DNA of 64,000 nucleotides, from the NCBI RefSeq assembly GCF_017743975.1, contig NZ_JAGHRC010000003.1, positions 248,001 to 312,000 on the forward strand, in the 5' to 3' direction. This DNA is from Ruegeria sp. R14_0. GTDB lineage: Bacteria; Pseudomonadota; Alphaproteobacteria; Rhodobacterales; Rhodobacteraceae. The notes under the pieces are model-generated. The model worked only from the letters and a program-made list of their open reading frames with translations, was not told where the DNA came from and ran no database searches. The position numbers and the translations under genes are program-made. Shown one piece after another: positions 8,348 to 16,977 of this stretch; the first letter of the stretch is position 1, and each line of letters begins with the position of its first letter.

Positions 8348-11300
8348 ATGGGATACCCGCAAGGCGTCGCAGATATTCTTCCCTTGTCCTCTGCCCAGCG
8401 CGGGATGCTGTTCCATGTCGAGGGTCAGGCGCAATTGCGTGGGCAATATGTTGCGGTGATCAGTTGCACCCTGACCGGCCGCTTGGACGCGCAACGCCTG
8501 AAACACGCGATGGCGGCGTTGGTCAACGCGCATGATGCTTTGCGAGCCGGGTTCATCTGGAAAGGCGTGAAGCAACCGGTTCAGGTCATTCAGGAGGAAG
8601 TAAGCCTACCTTGGACCGAACTTGACTGGACCAAACGACCAGACGCCGAACGCGGGCTGGAAGACTTGTTGAAACTGGAACAGCTGCGCAAGTTTGATCT
8701 GAAAAAACCTCCATTGATGGCCGTCACGTTGATCAAGCTTGCCAAAGACCGCTGGCACTTTGTCTGGACGATGCATCACCTGATCAGTGATGGCTGGTCG
8801 ACCGGCGTCGCCTTTCGGGATCTCTTTCACCGTTACAATGGCCATCCCCAAGACGGCGCGTCACCAAGCTTCAAGACCTACCTGACCTGGCTCAAGAAAC
8901 AGGGCCCACTGACGGACAAAGACTTTTGGACCGGGTATCTCTCCGATCTCGACGCACCCAGCGTCCTGCCTGAGCTGGACAACCACTCTGACGCATCAAT
9001 ACAGCTGTCCCATTCCGAGCTATTGGGCCAGGACTTGATGGACCGGATCGAACGCGCGGCAACCAGTCTGAAGGTGACGCCCAATACGGTTTTGTCGGGC
9101 GCCTGGGCTTTGGTGTTGCGGCGTTATCTGCAGCAGGACGATGTGGTTTTCGGCACTACTACCGCAGGTCGACCACCGGAAATTTCAAATATATCTCAGG
9201 CAGTTGGTGCGTATATCAGCACCTTGCCGGTCCGGTTCAAAATTGATCCAGACAAACCCGTGGACGTTTTTCTTCAGGACCACGCAATGGCCGAGGTCGA
9301 GCGACTGAAACACGAATATGCGTCTCTGGCCGAGGTGCAAACCTGCGCTCCGTTTCCCAAGGGAACCCCTGTTTTTGACACGGTATTTGTGAACGAAGGT
9401 GTCCAGCAGACTGGTTACGACTTTGGCGAGATTCAGGTTGCGGGCTTGAAAACGGTTCAATTCAGCAACTACCCGCTATCGCTGTTGGTGACGCCGCAAA
9501 ACGATCTGGGTGTCGAGGTTTATTTCGATCCAGCGCGCATCACAATTGAGGCGGTGCGTTCCTGCATTTCCAGCTACAAACAGGTCCTGACCGCAATCGC
9601 AGCCGCACCAGACACGCAAATAAGCGACGTGATGAAAGGTCATGCGCAGAAAATCTCTGTCTCTGCAGCGCCGCCAGCCGAGACCGTTGTAGAACGTTTC
9701 TTGCAACAAGCCGACACGATGCCGGATGCCACGGCGCTGACCGATAGCGATCAGACGCTATCCTATGCTGAAACCTCTCTGCGCGCGCGTCAGATCGCAT
9801 TTGCGCTGCGCCGGTCCGGTGTTCGGGAAACTGATATTATCCCGGTTGCCCTTCCACGCGGTGCCGACGCGATTGCGGGATTTTTGGGGGTCATGATGGC
9901 GGGGGCATCTTATGTACCGCTGGATCTGGATTACCCTGAACACCGCATTGCACAAATCCTCCAGGCAACCCAACCGCGCTTTGTGGTGACAACGCAAGAC
10001 GCGTTTTCAACGCTGCCCGAGACAACCGCTGCGCCGGTTTTCCTCGACACTTTGGAACAGCCGATGGATCCGTCCGAGGTTGCAACCGGCACACGCGCCT
10101 ATGTCATGTTCACTTCAGGATCCGAGAACCGCCCCAAGGGCGTTGAGATCTCTCACGAGGGGCTGGCAATCTCCACATCGGCGCGGGATCAGGTTTATGG
10201 CTCAACACCAGAGGTTTACCTGCTGCTTTCTTCGCTGGCCTTCGACAGCTCGGTCGCGGGCGTCTATTGGACGTTGTGCACCGGCGGACATCTGGTGATC
10301 GCCGAAAAACAGGCCGAGCAACGCCCAGCCGCGTTGGGGCAGCTGATTGCGCAACACGGTGTCACCCATACGCTCTGCCTGCCCAGTCTTGCGGGCGCGC
10401 TGCTGGCTTCGGTTCCGCCGCAGGATTTGCAATCGCTCAAGGTTCTCATTGCTGCCGGAGAGGCGCTGTACCCGAGCCTGCCGCGTGACTTGCGGCATGT
10501 GGTTCCGCACTGCAGATTGATGAACGAATACGGCCCGACCGAAGGCACCGTGTGGTGCACGGGTTTCGACGCGACGGGGTTCGACGGCGGATCGGTCGTG
10601 CCGATCGGAACCGCCATTCCGGGCACTTGGGTTGGGATCTTCGACAGCGACGATTGCCCGGCCGCACCGGGCATTGTAGGTGAAATCATCGTGGCAGGAC
10701 ACACCGTCGCGAATGGGTATCTCAACGATGAAGCGCAGACCAAAGACCGTTTTTTCCAAGTTGGCCCAGTCAGAGCTTACAGGACCGGCGACCTTGGTGT
10801 TGCGGATGATGCGGGCTGCATCACGTTTTTGGGCCGTAAAGACAAACAGGTCAAAATTCGGGGCCACCGCGTTGAATTGACCGAGATAGAAGCCGCCGCG
10901 CAAGTGGTGACAGCCAACCGCCGAGTGACTGCGCTTGCGATCGATCGCGCAGGCTCGAACACGATCATTCTGGCCATCGAATGCCCACCGAACGACACCA
11001 TGTGCGAGGCGGCCGCCCGGCATATCCAAGCCAGCCTTCCAGACCCGTTTCACCCAAGCGCCGTCCTCGGGATAGATGAGTTTCCGACCCTGCCCAATGG
11101 TAAGTTGGACCAAAACGCGCTGCGAACCCTGATTGCGGACCAAACCCTGTCGCAAACCGGAGCAGCGCCCAAAGATGGGCTGGAAACTCAGATCGCCACG
11201 ATTTTCGCAGAAACGCTAAGTACCGAGTGTCAGACGCGCGACGCGAATTTCTTTGATCTGGGGGGGAACAGCCTTGCCACGATCACCGCTTACACCAAAG

Positions 11301-12154
11301 GTCAGGAGCAAGGCGTTCACTTTGAACCCATAGATTTGTTCAGCTGTCCCACGGTGGCAGAACTGGCCAAACGCGTAGCAGATCGGCGCGCCGGGGCTGC
11401 ATTCTCAAAAACCGAAAGCACCGTTCAGATTTCGAACCCGGGTCCGGGCAAAACGACAGTGGTGATCGCGCATTGCTCGGTCAAGTTCAGCAAGTACATG
11501 GCACGCAGTTTGGGCGATGATCATTCCGTTGTGCACATCCCCAGCCACCGCACCGAAGGCACTCCTGTCCCCTTTGACAAGTCGTTTGAAGAGCTGGCGG
11601 ATGAGGCAATCTCGCGCCTGAAGCAGACTGGAAACACCAGACCGTTTGTGCTGTGCGGCTATTCCGCCGGGTGTCCGATGGTGATGGAGATGGCTCGGCA
11701 ACTGGGGGATGAGGCCGTACTGGGCATGATCCTTCTGGACCCGCCGTTCAAGATGGTAGGCGCCGAACCTGCGCTTCAACCCTTGTATTTTCGCAGTTAC
11801 AAGCGGCTGAGATACGTCATCAAAGGCTGGAAACGCCACTACAGGGCGCGGCGTACGCTGCCGGACATCAAGCGCATATTGGCAGAGCAAGCTGACGCCG
11901 AAGAAACGCGGATCAGGGGTGTAGAGATCGTCCATGAACTGGCAGTCAGCGATTTTCGAGTGCCCCGGTTTGACCGGCCCGCGCATGTGTTTTTGTCGCG
12001 GGGCAACCCGTCCCTCACACCGGGCGATGTTCTGGATACGCATTTGCGGGACAAGCGGTGCCACAGTCTGGATATGGAACATGTCGAGCTGATGAACCGG
12101 CCAGACGTGTTCTCAACCATTGCCTCGGTTATTGCCGATGTAAGCAATCCATAA
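8348..12154 (+). CDS. NRPS terminal module, C-A-PCP-TE
   Basis: 1268 residues. The condensation domain carries an intact H143-H144-LIS-D148-G149. The adenylation domain has an unusual A3 loop, TSGSENRPKG from about 589, where Glu-Asn replaces the usual Thr-Gly; A4 FDSSVAGVYW, A5 EYGPTE from 727, A7 YRTGD, A8 GRKDKQVKIRGHR and A10 Lys919 are normal. The pocket reads by eye D-S-A-C-I-A-E-V-W-K, which I cannot match to a known substrate. The PCP has Ser975 in DLGGNSLAT. A type I thioesterase follows, with nucleophile Ser1106 in GYSAG and a probable His in MEHVEL near the end. It should extend and release a product of three building blocks: loading unit, residue 1 and residue 2. Confidence 0.92.
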   Translation: MGYPQGVADILPLSSAQRGMLFHVEGQAQLRGQYVAVISCTLTGRLDAQRLKHAMAALVNAHDALRAGFIWKGVKQPVQVIQEEVSLPWTELDWTKRPDAERGLEDLLKLEQLRKFDLKKPPLMAVTLIKLAKDRWHFVWTMHHLISDGWSTGVAFRDLFHRYNGHPQDGASPSFKTYLTWLKKQGPLTDKDFWTGYLSDLDAPSVLPELDNHSDASIQLSHSELLGQDLMDRIERAATSLKVTPNTVLSGAWALVLRRYLQQDDVVFGTTTAGRPPEISNISQAVGAYISTLPVRFKIDPDKPVDVFLQDHAMAEVERLKHEYASLAEVQTCAPFPKGTPVFDTVFVNEGVQQTGYDFGEIQVAGLKTVQFSNYPLSLLVTPQNDLGVEVYFDPARITIEAVRSCISSYKQVLTAIAAAPDTQISDVMKGHAQKISVSAAPPAETVVERFLQQADTMPDATALTDSDQTLSYAETSLRARQIAFALRRSGVRETDIIPVALPRGADAIAGFLGVMMAGASYVPLDLDYPEHRIAQILQATQPRFVVTTQDAFSTLPETTAAPVFLDTLEQPMDPSEVATGTRAYVMFTSGSENRPKGVEISHEGLAISTSARDQVYGSTPEVYLLLSSLAFDSSVAGVYWTLCTGGHLVIAEKQAEQRPAALGQLIAQHGVTHTLCLPSLAGALLASVPPQDLQSLKVLIAAGEALYPSLPRDLRHVVPHCRLMNEYGPTEGTVWCTGFDATGFDGGSVVPIGTAIPGTWVGIFDSDDCPAAPGIVGEIIVAGHTVANGYLNDEAQTKDRFFQVGPVRAYRTGDLGVADDAGCITFLGRKDKQVKIRGHRVELTEIEAAAQVVTANRRVTALAIDRAGSNTIILAIECPPNDTMCEAAARHIQASLPDPFHPSAVLGIDEFPTLPNGKLDQNALRTLIADQTLSQTGAAPKDGLETQIATIFAETLSTECQTRDANFFDLGGNSLATITAYTKGQEQGVHFEPIDLFSCPTVAELAKRVADRRAGAAFSKTESTVQISNPGPGKTTVVIAHCSVKFSKYMARSLGDDHSVVHIPSHRTEGTPVPFDKSFEELADEAISRLKQTGNTRPFVLCGYSAGCPMVMEMARQLGDEAVLGMILLDPPFKMVGAEPALQPLYFRSYKRLRYVIKGWKRHYRARRTLPDIKRILAEQADAEETRIRGVEIVHELAVSDFRVPRFDRPAHVFLSRGNPSLTPGDVLDTHLRDKRCHSLDMEHVELMNRPDVFSTIASVIADVSNP

Positions 12155-12182
12155 GTCCGGTGGGGCTAGCGCGGCGCTAATA

Positions 12183-12198
12183 GGCGGTTAGAACCGCC
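12183..12198. terminator. Short inverted repeat between convergent operons
   Basis: GGCGGT-TAGA-ACCGCC can form a six-to-seven pair hairpin in the 58 bases separating the NRPS stop from the converging metal operon. It lacks a clear T tract on either side, so terminator function is a guess from position. Confidence 0.35.
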
Positions 12199-12212
12199 CC
12201 CAAACACGCTGG

Positions 12213-13115
12213 TCAATTTTGCAGGTTCTGAGAGGCCGTTGAGAAATCCGACAGCGCCTTTTGATAGGCTTCAATAAACGTACGATCGGTAGGCTTGTGC
12301 GCCAGCGTAGGGAAGACAACGTTTTGCAGGCCCAGCTTTTCCGCGGCTTCGATCGCTGCTGCGGGCGGTTCGGCTTCCCAAATCAGAATCTCCGCGCCCG
12401 TCTGGTTTCGTAGGGCGCTCAGCTCCGCAAGCTGATCCGGGTTGGGGGCTTCGCCCGCCTCCCAATCCAGTGAGGAAACCGTAAGCGCATACCGTCCAGC
12501 AAGGTATTGATAACGCGGATGAGTGGCGATCATCGGTACAGATGCTAGGGTTGCAAACACATCCTCAGCGGTTTGATCCAAAGCGGTCAGGTCTGCGCGA
12601 AGCTGTTCAAGCTGATCTTCAACCTGACCCGCAGGGGCGATGTCGCGGGCCGTGATCGCCGCAGCAATAGCCTCGGCCTGCGCAGCGGCCAGCACCGGGT
12701 CGAGCCAGACGTAAGACGCAAGCCCTTCATGCGAATGCTCGCCACCGTCACCGTGGCTGTGGGTAATGCTCTCGGTGACGATGAACTGATCTTCGATGGC
12801 TGCCGAGCTGTTGATCACGCGGGACCGAGGCAGCGACACGCGGTCAACCCATGTTGCAAACTTTGCGCCGTTCAAAAGGATCAGGTCCGCCGTCTGAACC
12901 TCGCTGACATCAGCAATGGACGGCCGCCAGAAAGACGGGTCCACGTCAGCGGGGACCGGGAATACAACATCTGCTGCGTCACCCACCAACCGTTCGGTAA
13001 AATACTGCAACGGATAGTTGACGGTCACCACCTGAGGTCGTTCCTGCGCTGCCGCAGCCGTCACCACCATCTGTGCCAGCAGCACCGCTGTGACGCCATT
13101 GAAGAACCGTTGCAT
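12213..13115 (-). CDS. ZnuA-like periplasmic metal-binding protein
   Basis: About 300 residues of the metal ABC transporter substrate-binding family (PF01297). There is a signal peptide (AAAAQERP junction), the NYPLQYF N-terminal strand, a His-rich loop HSHGDGGEHSHEG and a C-terminal TLAHKPTDRTF segment. The His loop suggests Zn or a similar soft divalent ion. ATG 13115 is preferred over ATG 13130 because GGGAG lies 7 bases upstream and the previous gene stops at 13118. No ZnuBC-type permease or ATPase lies beside it; the operon's only ABC pair is of the FtsX/LolD type. It is the last gene of the - strand operon and converges on the NRPS genes. Confidence 0.8.
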   Translation of the reverse strand: MQRFFNGVTAVLLAQMVVTAAAAQERPQVVTVNYPLQYFTERLVGDAADVVFPVPADVDPSFWRPSIADVSEVQTADLILLNGAKFATWVDRVSLPRSRVINSSAAIEDQFIVTESITHSHGDGGEHSHEGLASYVWLDPVLAAAQAEAIAAAITARDIAPAGQVEDQLEQLRADLTALDQTAEDVFATLASVPMIATHPRYQYLAGRYALTVSSLDWEAGEAPNPDQLAELSALRNQTGAEILIWEAEPPAAAIEAAEKLGLQNVVFPTLAHKPTDRTFIEAYQKALSDFSTASQNLQN

Positions 13116-13117
13116 CG

Positions 13118-13465
13118 TCAACTCCCACATTTGCGTGCGATGTCTTCTGGGGTCACAATCCAGTAGTTGTCATGGCCCCCGGTATCAACCTCGATCACCA
13201 GACCTGTCGCGTGATTCACGCTGGCAAGTGGCACCCGTGCAGTCCCATCGCCGCTCAGCTGCAACGTTGTCTGCAACGAATTCTCCCCGTCCAGCACGCG
13301 CACTTCACCCTGCTGGGCCGGTTTCCCGTTGGAAAACTTGGCTTCTACCGTGACCGCCTGGCAATCAACCGAGGCAAAGACGACCAGCTGATGCGCAGCC
13401 GCTGCCACAGGGGCAACGGCCAACAGCGTGGTCAAGCCAACGGCCCGGATCACTGGCCCGTCCAT
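13118..13465 (-). CDS. Small periplasmic NikL-like protein
   Basis: 115 residues from ATG 13465, which overlaps the end of the DUF4198 gene; longer upstream starts would run far into that gene. It has a signal peptide ending near PVAAAA, then HQLVVFASVDCQ and a beta-rich carboxypeptidase-regulatory-like pattern (GKPAQQGEVRVLDG). This resembles NikL, the small periplasmic component found with NikK in Ni/Co uptake systems. Two cysteines, one near the N-terminus and one four residues from the C-terminus (KCGS), could pair or bind metal. The family call is pattern-based and tentative. Confidence 0.6.
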   Translation of the reverse strand: MDGPVIRAVGLTTLLAVAPVAAAAHQLVVFASVDCQAVTVEAKFSNGKPAQQGEVRVLDGENSLQTTLQLSGDGTARVPLASVNHATGLVIEVDTGGHDNYWIVTPEDIARKCGS

Positions 13466-14220
13466 TCTTCGAAATGTACCCAGATCACCGCGCCCAGTTC
13501 GACGGCCTTGTCTTCGCCATCCTGCGGCAGAGTGTAATCCGCCGTGTTCAGCGCGGCAAACCCCCACCAGCCATCCGACGGCGCGGCATAGGTGAACACG
13601 CCGTTCGCGTCGGCCTTGACCGTCTGCGTGATCATCAGCTCATCCGGCACCGTGGCATTGGTGCCGTCGTTCAGAAACTCGACCTCGACCTCGGCATAGG
13701 GCACGGCTTCTCCATCCATCTTCACGATCCCCTGGAACACGTTGCGTTCCCACAGGCCGAAAGGTTTAGACAGGGGTACGATTTCGGTCTTGAGGCCCAG
13801 CTCGGTATCCCAACCTTCATCGTCGCCGTAAGCGGTCACATAGGTCTTGGTGTAGTGGATGATGAACGCGTCTTCGGCTGGTTCCCAATAAGGTTTGGGC
13901 TCCATGGCAAAAACGTAAGTTCCGGGACGTTCCAGCGGAAATTCGAGCGTATAGCCCTGATCATCCATGACAGTGGCGTCCTGAAGGTCACCCAGCAAAT
14001 CCGTGGTGCTGCCTTCGTGCGTTACCGTAAACCCCTCAGGCCGGTCCAGCATCATGCCGTCCATTTCGAACGGGTGCGAAAACGACATGGTCAGCGAGAC
14101 GTTGCGCCCGTCTTCCTGACTGATCATCGGATCGTTTGGAATGATCATGCCATAATGCGCCAGCGCCGGTGTAACCGCGAGGCTGCCTGCCAAAGCTGAA
14201 ATTAGAAAATGCTGTTTCAT
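13450..14220 (-). CDS. DUF4198 (NikK-like) periplasmic protein
   Basis: 256 residues. A signal peptide cleaves near TPALA, and the mature protein starts HYGMIIPND, the N-terminal His typical of DUF4198/NikK proteins that are thought to ligate Ni or Co. The domain continues with RPGTYVFAMEPKPYWEP and a C-terminal GWWGFAALN segment characteristic of DUF4198. ATG 14220 has AGGGAG five bases upstream. Family membership is clear; function as a metal-delivery protein is inference from family and neighbours. Confidence 0.8.
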   Translation of the reverse strand: MKQHFLISALAGSLAVTPALAHYGMIIPNDPMISQEDGRNVSLTMSFSHPFEMDGMMLDRPEGFTVTHEGSTTDLLGDLQDATVMDDQGYTLEFPLERPGTYVFAMEPKPYWEPAEDAFIIHYTKTYVTAYGDDEGWDTELGLKTEIVPLSKPFGLWERNVFQGIVKMDGEAVPYAEVEVEFLNDGTNATVPDELMITQTVKADANGVFTYAAPSDGWWGFAALNTADYTLPQDGEDKAVELGAVIWVHFEEWTGQ

Positions 14221-14233
14221 ATATCTCCCTTTC

Positions 14234-15403
14234 TTATGCGCCAAGCGAGAGTAGCCAACCCACCCAAGTCTCAGCATTTCGTGAAACCAACGCGGCGCCA
14301 AGGGCCGCAATACACCCTGAAATCAACAATAGGGTCACCGTCTCAGCCGCCAGCAGGCGCACCACCATACCCCGCCGCGCGCCCAGTTTTACCGCAGTCG
14401 CTACTTCGCGAGCCCGCAGTCGGTAGCTGAGGAACACCGCCAACCCAACGGCGGCAAGGGCCGCTACTGCGATGATCGCCGTCACAACATCCAGCAGTGA
14501 CTTGATCCGAAAGATGCGATCCACCAGCCCTTGGATCACCCCGGCGGGTTCGATCAACTGACTGGGGTTCTCGCTATCCAGATAACGCCCTTTCAGGATG
14601 GTCGCGGCGCGTATGTCCGCTGGCACGACAATGACTGCAGTGGCCGGAAAATCATCTTGCGCCCCGTGAAAGTGAAAGCTGTCGATATTGTCGGGGGTGA
14701 TACGCTGAAACTGCACGACAGACGCATTGGCCAGCGTCTCTGTGCCCGAGGCGATATCGGCGGCTGTGACAACGTCTTCGTGGCCGTGCCCAATTCCCTG
14801 GATCACCCAAGCCGTTTTGATATCAACGAAAATCGCTTGGTCGTCTGGGGTGTTCGTCGGGGCAAGAACACCGACGATTGGCATTTCCAACGGGTAGACA
14901 CCGTCAAGATCGAACAGGTTTTCCGGCGACGAAACCAGAGTATCGCCCACCCCCTTGCCCAAAGCCTGCGCCACATCCGCACCGATCACTGCGTCACCCA
15001 GCAAGGACAAGCCCCGCCCCTCGGCAAACATCAGATTGCGAAAGTCAAAATAGTCCAACGATGTGCCAACGATCCTGAACCCACCGGATGAAAACGCCGT
15101 ATGCACCGGGATAGGCACAGCAAGACCGCTGTCCCAAATCGCTTCGACCTCGCCCATCGCAATCGGATCCGGGCGTTCGTCGGAAAAGTAAAGCGCGGCC
15201 ATTGTCAGATCCAGCTGTGAACCGCGGCTACCCAGAAGCAGCGGTGTCGCTTCACCACGGGCCACAAGCGCCGTCTGGCTGGTGGACAGAAGTATCTGAG
15301 TGGCCGCGGGCACGAACAGGATCAGTGCTGCAACGACCACAAGCACCAGGCTGCGCGCCCAGTGAAACCGCAGATAGGCAAAGGCAAGGTACCACGCGTT
15401 CAT
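14234..15403 (-). CDS. FtsX-family ABC transporter permease (MacB/LolC-like)
   Basis: 389 residues. There is one N-terminal membrane helix after MNAWYLAFAYLRFHW, a large periplasmic domain, and three C-terminal helices with the FtsX cytoplasmic-loop pattern (RAREVATAVKLGARRGMV). It pairs with the ATPase encoded immediately upstream, with which it overlaps by four bases. Such MacB-type pairs extrude or shuttle substrates mechanically from the periplasmic side. Its place among metal-binding periplasmic proteins suggests a role in metal or metallophore traffic, but the sequence does not show the substrate. Confidence 0.82.
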   Translation of the reverse strand: MNAWYLAFAYLRFHWARSLVLVVVAALILFVPAATQILLSTSQTALVARGEATPLLLGSRGSQLDLTMAALYFSDERPDPIAMGEVEAIWDSGLAVPIPVHTAFSSGGFRIVGTSLDYFDFRNLMFAEGRGLSLLGDAVIGADVAQALGKGVGDTLVSSPENLFDLDGVYPLEMPIVGVLAPTNTPDDQAIFVDIKTAWVIQGIGHGHEDVVTAADIASGTETLANASVVQFQRITPDNIDSFHFHGAQDDFPATAVIVVPADIRAATILKGRYLDSENPSQLIEPAGVIQGLVDRIFRIKSLLDVVTAIIAVAALAAVGLAVFLSYRLRAREVATAVKLGARRGMVVRLLAAETVTLLLISGCIAALGAALVSRNAETWVGWLLSLGA

Positions 15404-16068
15404 GCCGTCGCCCCTTCGCGATATTGCGCAAAGTCGATCACCCGTTCGAACCGCGGCAAAAGCTCGTGATCGTGGGTTACGGCCAGCACGGTCGCGCCTG
15501 CTTCGGTCGCTTGTTCGAACAGTAAATCCAGGATACGGCCCTTACTGTCAGGGTCCAAATTGCCTGTTGCCTCGTCCGAGAGGATCAGCTTGGGCTGCGT
15601 AACCAAAGCACGGCAAATCGCAACGCGTTGCTGTTCGCCCTGGCTCAGAGCGGTGGGATGCCGGTCCAACTTATCGCCAATGCCGCAGGCCTCGGCCAGC
15701 GCCTGCGCGCGATCCCGCGCTGCGGCATCCAGTTTCAGCGCCGGAGTGATCCGGTACGGGTACAGGATGTTTTGACGACCGGACAAATAGTCCAACAACG
15801 CAAAGTCCTGAAACACAAATCCGATGTGACTGGCACGAAATTGACGGCGTTCGGCATCTGACAAGCCGGTCACTTCGGTTCCGTCGACCTCGATCCGCCC
15901 ACCATCCGGCAAAAGAATACCGGCGATCAAGTTCAGGAGCGTTGTCTTGCCACTACCGCTTGGGCCTACAATCGCCAGCCGCTCGCCCTGCTGTAGTGTC
16001 AATTCCGGGACGTTCAGCCGGAAGCCACCCGCGCCGTATCCGAACGAGACTGAGCTGACCCCAATCAT
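15400..16068 (-). CDS. ABC transporter ATP-binding protein (LolD/MacB type)
   Basis: 222 residues with Walker A GPSGSGKTTLLN, Q-loop, signature LSQGEQQRVAICRA and Walker B LILSDEATGNLD followed by the switch His in AVTHDHEL. The LolD/MacB-type signature LSQGEQQR and short length fit a stand-alone ATPase of an FtsX-type exporter. It overlaps both neighbours by four bases, so it is part of one operon with the permease and the anchored accessory protein. Confidence 0.88.
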   Translation of the reverse strand: MIGVSSVSFGYGAGGFRLNVPELTLQQGERLAIVGPSGSGKTTLLNLIAGILLPDGGRIEVDGTEVTGLSDAERRQFRASHIGFVFQDFALLDYLSGRQNILYPYRITPALKLDAAARDRAQALAEACGIGDKLDRHPTALSQGEQQRVAICRALVTQPKLILSDEATGNLDPDSKGRILDLLFEQATEAGATVLAVTHDHELLPRFERVIDFAQYREGATA

Positions 16069-16670
16069 TGGTGATCCTCTTGCGATATCTCGAACGTCTC
16101 ACCCGCCGCGTCCCGGTTGACATCGCGCAGCGTGAAATCGGTGATCCGCCAGGCCCCCTCGACAGGAGATACCGACAGATCCGCGCTGTAGGTATTGCCG
16201 CGCACATGCAGGTGTTCTGCATGGCCTACGGTACCGATCACTTGCCACGTGGCATCGATAACCAGTTCGGCACCATCGCGCGTGACAGTGCTGTCCAAAA
16301 GGTTGATTTCGTGGATGGTTTGGTCGGCCTCATCCAACCCGCCCCCAGCCATCGCGCCGACCCGTTCAAGGTAAAGGTACTCCAGGGCATCACCGTGGGT
16401 CACACTGGCAAGCGTGTCGTAAATCTCGTCTTCCTGGGTTTTTCCGAAGGCGTCATATACGACCAACAGCAAGGCCGGGGTCAATTCTCCCGACAATTGC
16501 TGAGCAACAGGTACCGTCATGCCCGGCATACCCGGGACAGAATAAGCCTCGGTCTCGGAATCGCGCGTCTGACCGCCCGATGACAGAAACACAAGGCCCG
16601 CGATTATGCCCACGCCCAAGGCGAAGACTATGCCTAACAGAACTTCTTGACGCACTAGCCTCGATCCCAA
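16065..16670 (-). CDS. Membrane-anchored periplasmic protein of unknown function
   Basis: 201 residues: one N-terminal membrane helix (LLGIVFALGVGIIAGLVFLS), then a soluble domain with VPGMPGMTVP and a C-terminal beta-sandwich-like segment (HLHVRGNTYSADLSV, AWRITDFTLRDV). I do not recognise the family. As the first gene of the operon, overlapping the ATPase, it is probably an accessory adaptor of the FtsX-type ABC unit. Met- and His-containing stretches could bind metal, but this is weak evidence. Confidence 0.6.
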   Translation of the reverse strand: MGSRLVRQEVLLGIVFALGVGIIAGLVFLSSGGQTRDSETEAYSVPGMPGMTVPVAQQLSGELTPALLLVVYDAFGKTQEDEIYDTLASVTHGDALEYLYLERVGAMAGGGLDEADQTIHEINLLDSTVTRDGAELVIDATWQVIGTVGHAEHLHVRGNTYSADLSVSPVEGAWRITDFTLRDVNRDAAGETFEISQEDHQ

Positions 16671-16977
16671 TTTGACTTAAATACGCGGTCGTCAGACATA
16701 TGGATCATTTTTTGAGCCGCAGACTGTTCGTCTGCAGCATTGGACGCATGGGACAATGGCACTTGCAGGTGATTTTTTTGCCGCAGGCGCGGCTTGAGTT
16801 ATCAACTTCACCCGATCCGACAGGCCTTTGATGTTGGGTCGAAAATTCACACTGCAGGCAGCATTTCCGGTCTCGGCAGCGGAAAACGGTACATAAGCCT
16901 TACCTTGTCATATGCCTGACAACCGGACATGCTGCACTTGCAGCAATTTTGTTTGTTCTGCTCATTGAGTCGCTTCC
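16671..16977. promoter_or_regulatory. Divergent intergenic region with CTGC/GCAG palindromes
   Basis: 307 bases between the metal operon and the FabI-like gene, without a convincing gene. Two inverted repeats stand out: GCAGAC-N5-GTCTGC at 16719-16735 and TGCTGC-ACTT-GCAGCA at 16930-16945. There is also a CTGCAGGCAG at about 16853-16862. CTGC-N3/4-GCAG is the form of site I recall for the polyhydroxyalkanoate regulator PhaR, which would suit the DUF3141/FabI pair downstream. No Zur-like box was recognised for the metal operon. Confidence 0.45.

Noticed and set aside
12155..12212. A strong intrinsic terminator after the NRPS
   Set aside because: The inverted repeat at 12183-12198 has a short stem and no T tract, so it is listed only as a weak candidate.
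16671..16977. Zur or Fur box controlling the metal operon
   Set aside because: No palindrome resembling a known Zur or Fur site could be seen; the visible palindromes are CTGC/GCAG types nearer the FabI-like gene.
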